A program made the position numbers and the translations under genes. Below are positions 61,378 through 64,000 of a stretch of 64,000 nucleotides of DNA, piece by piece (the stretch's first letter is position 1; each line of letters opens with the position of its first letter). Source of the DNA: a virus; the IMG/VR virus record IMGVR_UViG_3300036846_001111, positions 1 to 64,000 of that record; one strand, written 5' to 3'. The notes under the pieces are model-generated. The model made no database searches and had not been told where the DNA came from. It was given only the letters and a program-made list of their open reading frames with translations.

Positions 61378-63455
61378 CCGTACCTACCCGCGGGCTGCCC
61401 GCGGTAGCGGAAGCGGCCGAGCCGCCAGAACGAGCCGACGTCGTTGGAGAGAAGCTGGAAGGCGAAGAGCCGCGCGCGGGCCCGAAGGTTGAACCACGTC
61501 GATAGCTGGGTGACGTTGAACGGGCCGACCACCAGCGTCGGCTGCTCGGGGAAGTCAGTCAGCCAGAAGGTGATCTGCAACGTGGCGTTCTGCGGCGAGC
61601 CGTACTGGCCGTAGCGCGCGTCCGGCCAGACCTCGTCGACGAAGGTCTTCATGTCCCCCTCGTTGAGGGTGAAGAAGCCGGTCTGGAACCACGACACCAG
61701 CGGCTGGCCATCGGCGTCGTTCGACGTCTCGTGCTGGTAGATGAAGCGGCTGCCCGGGTCGGCGCCGATCGGTGCTCCGAGCACGGACTGATCGATCCAC
61801 GCCGAGCGCGCCAGCAGCCCGTAATCCCACCAGCCCAAGGCATAGTTATATTTGAGGAAGGTGCCGACCTCGCCGTTCGACCCCAAGGTCGGGATGTACC
61901 ACGCGATCTCGTTGAAGCGGCTGTTCACCGCGACCCTGATCTTGTCGAGGTTGGCCTCGTCGACGTCTTGGAACGCGACGTCCCACACGGGACACGCGAG
62001 TGGCTGGACCCCTTCACTCGTCAATGAGTAGAACTGGGTGGGCCCCATCCAGTAGACGACGCCGTTGGCCGCCGCAGCGGCCTTGCGGCTGATCAGGCCG
62101 CAGCCGGTGGCCACCTCGTTGAAGCTGTAGATGTAGGGCGGCCCGATGTACTGCATCGTCCAGATCGCGAGGTCGGTCCACAGCAGCCCCTGCTGCGGCC
62201 CCTGGATTCCCCCGACGATTTTGGAGCCGCGCGGCAGCCGGAACTTGCCGGCCTGATTGGTCACCGAGCCGATCCACGAATTGAAGTTGGAGACGTCACA
62301 CCAGCGCACGAGGAGGGGGTCCTGCACCCCGGTGTCGGTCGAGCCCCAGGCGATGATCTGGCGCTGCGGCATGCCGACGAAGAAGCCGTCGTTGACGGTC
62401 GGCGCGTTGGGGATCACCGAGGCCTGCGGTGCGCCCGAGGTCGGGTCCCACTGGTAGATCGGCTGGAACAGGGTGCCGTTGATCGGACACGACAGCAGCA
62501 CCTGCCCGAAGTTGTCGAGCACCCAGTCCGAGGCGGTGATGAAGGCGCCGGTGGCGACGTTGGGGTTCTGCCCGGCGCCGCCGAACGCGCCGGCCCCGAA
62601 GCCACCGATGCCGAAGCCGGTGGCCGGCAGGGTGGGGCCGATGCCGAACGAATAGAGGATGCGCGCGTTGCCGCCGTTCACCGAAGCGGTCGCCGCCGCC
62701 GTGGCGCTGGCGTTGGCGATGATGGTGAACGTGTTCGGCGAAAGCACCGTCGAGACGGTGTAGTTGCCGAAGATGGTGACGCCGCCGACCGTGGTGGGCA
62801 CCACCACCGCGTAGTTGGCGCCCGCTACGAGGCCGTGGTTCGGCAGCGCGACGCTGACCACCGGCGAGTTCGCAGTGGTGGTGTAGGCGGCGACGAGGCC
62901 CGGCGAGTCGGCGCTCGCCGCCGGCAGCGGATTGCCCAGCACGTCGGTGGCGATGATCGAGTAGTGGGTCGCGTCGATCGCCGTGGTCGGGTAGGCGCCG
63001 AACAGGTGGATGCCGCCGACGCTGATGTTGGTCTGGATATAGACCGTGTCGAACGAGGTGACGTTCGGCATCGAGGCGTCGGTGACGGTGACCACCGGCG
63101 AGCCGGCGGTGGTGGCGAAGGCCGGCGCCGGGTTGGTGACGCCCGAGGTCGGCGTGACGTCCTGCACGACGCCTTTGGTGACCACCGCAAGCTGGGCGCG
63201 CGCCCCATAGGCCTCGGTGCCGTAGGCGAGATGCTTCAGCGCGTTGGTATCTTCCCAACCCCAGAGCGCCCGCACCTTCGCCGGCGTCGGCGTCGGCAGG
63301 TACTTCTGCCAGCCGCCCAGCTTCTGCACCATCGGGCGCTGGTCGTCGTCGTACTGGTAGCGGATCAGTTGGCTGGCCGAGAGCCCGAACTGGTTGAGCG
63401 CTGGCGTACGATTCACGTTGACGCCATCGCTGAGTTCGACCGGCTGGTGGGGCAT
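61374..63455 (-). CDS. P22 gp10-like tail hub/stabilisation protein
   Basis: 693 aa, ATG at 63455. Beta-propeller-like repeats with DNFGQVLLSCPINGTLF, then WDPTSGAPQASVIP, IIAWGSTDTG and PLLVRWCDVSNFNSWIGSVT, typical of podovirus tail proteins of the P22 gp10 class that seal the tail and hold the packaged DNA. The N-terminal third includes fibre-like Thr/Val/Ala repeats (PVVTVTDASMPNVTSFDTVY), probably an inserted domain. C-terminal FWRLGRFRYRG is a family-like end. Confidence 0.75.
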   Translation of the reverse strand: MPHQPVELSDGVNVNRTPALNQFGLSASQLIRYQYDDDQRPMVQKLGGWQKYLPTPTPAKVRALWGWEDTNALKHLAYGTEAYGARAQLAVVTKGVVQDVTPTSGVTNPAPAFATTAGSPVVTVTDASMPNVTSFDTVYIQTNISVGGIHLFGAYPTTAIDATHYSIIATDVLGNPLPAASADSPGLVAAYTTTANSPVVSVALPNHGLVAGANYAVVVPTTVGGVTIFGNYTVSTVLSPNTFTIIANASATAAATASVNGGNARILYSFGIGPTLPATGFGIGGFGAGAFGGAGQNPNVATGAFITASDWVLDNFGQVLLSCPINGTLFQPIYQWDPTSGAPQASVIPNAPTVNDGFFVGMPQRQIIAWGSTDTGVQDPLLVRWCDVSNFNSWIGSVTNQAGKFRLPRGSKIVGGIQGPQQGLLWTDLAIWTMQYIGPPYIYSFNEVATGCGLISRKAAAAANGVVYWMGPTQFYSLTSEGVQPLACPVWDVAFQDVDEANLDKIRVAVNSRFNEIAWYIPTLGSNGEVGTFLKYNYALGWWDYGLLARSAWIDQSVLGAPIGADPGSRFIYQHETSNDADGQPLVSWFQTGFFTLNEGDMKTFVDEVWPDARYGQYGSPQNATLQITFWLTDFPEQPTLVVGPFNVTQLSTWFNLRARARLFAFQLLSNDVGSFWRLGRFRYRGQPAGRYG

Positions 63456-63926
63456 CTACACCTCCAGATGCCGCCAGCTTTTCCGGGTGCGGAGCATGCG
63501 AATAGCGGCGGCGCTGACGCCATAGGTCGCCCCGACCTCGGCACTGGTCATGCTGGATGGCAACATAAAGATCGTGCGCGCCTGGGTCTCTGTCAGCTTG
63601 GCGCGAGCGTTGATTTCTCCGCGGGGACGTCCCTGCCGACCTTTCCCGTTTCGATCAGCCATGTTCGCAGCGTGATCGCCAAGGACGAGGTGGTCGCGGC
63701 TGCGACAGAGAGGCGTATCGCAGGTATGCATAACCTGCGCACCGGGCGGGACCGGGCCGTGCTCGACCTCCCAGGCAGCACGGTGGACGGGAACCGCCCG
63801 CCCTTTGACCGTCAGCCGTCCATAGCCCTTGCGTGTATCGCCAAGCCACAACTGGCAGTGCCCCTCAACGTAGGGCTCTGAAAAGGCATCCAGCCGTTCC
63901 GCCAGAGGTTTCGCTTTGCGGGGCAT
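63456..63926 (-). CDS. HNH homing-type endonuclease with C-terminal HTH
   Basis: 156 aa, ATG at 63926, ending at the tail-hub start. HNH core HTCDTPLCRSRDHLVLGDHA (about 67-86), with NM at 88-89, and upstream CQLWLGDTRKGYGRL. A C-terminal HTH (MTSAEVGATYGVSAAAIRML). It is a clear relative of the 153 aa nuclease at 30407. Its codons are more AT-rich than in neighbours, as expected of a mobile gene inserted between tail genes. Confidence 0.82.
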   Translation of the reverse strand: MPRKAKPLAERLDAFSEPYVEGHCQLWLGDTRKGYGRLTVKGRAVPVHRAAWEVEHGPVPPGAQVMHTCDTPLCRSRDHLVLGDHAANMADRNGKGRQGRPRGEINARAKLTETQARTIFMLPSSMTSAEVGATYGVSAAAIRMLRTRKSWRHLEV

Positions 63927-63930
63927 GCGC

Positions 63931-64000
63931 TCACGTCCGCGTCGGGGTGGCGATCGGCGACGACGCGCGCGACGTCCAGGCGTCGGCCTCGAAGCGCTTG
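63931..64000 (-). CDS. 3' end of a virion-region gene, partial
   Basis: The last 23 codons of a frame entering from the right edge, reading KRFEADAWTSRASSPIATPT, then RT and a TGA stop at 63931-63933. It lies 5 bp upstream of the HNH gene in the same direction. Too short to identify; it would lie in the head-tail connector or tail gene block. Confidence 0.45.
   Translation of the reverse strand, partial: KRFEADAWTSRASSPIATPTRT

Noticed and set aside
1-64000. Circular or terminally redundant join of the window ends
   Set aside because: Reading the fibre gene from position 1 into 64000 does not continue in the frame of the partial gene at the right edge and no overlap of end sequences was seen.
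1-64000. CRISPR array or insertion sequence
   Set aside because: No regularly spaced repeat with spacers, no transposase, and no long terminal inverted repeats were seen.

Overview
The window is a 64 kb piece of a GC-rich tailed-phage genome. Its gene content looks podovirus-like: a large portal protein, a scaffold, a single major capsid protein, a P22 gp10-like tail protein, giant ejection-type virion proteins, and no tape measure or sheath. Both edges cut through minus-strand genes, so the genome is longer than the window. The host is probably an alphaproteobacterium. This is inferred from the GC bias, the TTGACG-type promoters (close to the Caulobacter housekeeping -35), GTG starts, one leaderless gene, and a perfect copy of the chromosomal centromere site parS. 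No integrase, attachment site or CRISPR array was seen.

Layout. (1) 1-16384, minus strand: tail fibre, small virion genes, major capsid protein, scaffold, a GroES-like co-chaperonin, portal, and large and small terminase. A two-gene plus-strand islet at 4346-4737 interrupts it, with its own promoter and terminator. (2) 16385-16921: divergent control region with a cluster of GGGACAGA repeats. (3) 16922-33783, plus strand: about 45 small, mostly unknown early genes packed with 1-4 bp overlaps. They are driven by eight near-identical promoters whose -35 lies inside the inverted repeat AGGAC-TTGAC-GTCCT. Recognisable products are an ArdC antirestriction protein, a DnaJ-type zinc protein, small HTH proteins, a SpoVG-like protein, a DnaA domain IV-like protein, an HNH nuclease and a YkgJ-type cysteine protein. 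(4) 33786-44812: replication and recombination. It opens with a DnaA box, then a primase-polymerase/VirE helicase, a short minus-strand operon (XRE repressor, VRR-NUC nuclease, ribbon-helix-helix-like protein), RecE-like and RecT-like proteins, and a probable Acb2/Tad1 anti-CBASS protein. (5) 45221-48679, plus strand: secreted or membrane proteins of low complexity. (6) 48684-64000, minus strand: tRNA-Gln, tail fibres, internal virion proteins (one with S74 and lytic transglycosylase domains), a GNAT acetyltransferase, a ParB-fold/DUF7178 protein, the tail hub and an HNH endonuclease.

How it works together. Early genes are probably switched on at once by host sigma factor at the repeated promoters, and could be shut off together by one repressor reading the shared palindrome. 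Replication uses the Prim-Pol/VirE protein and may recruit host DnaA at 33838. Structural genes on the minus strand would come later. The most unusual points are the parS site inside a virion-region gene, the repeated promoter-operator family, the DnaA-like protein and DnaA box, a codon-supported overprinted membrane gene inside the 1651-residue virion protein, and the Acb2/Tad1-like gene.
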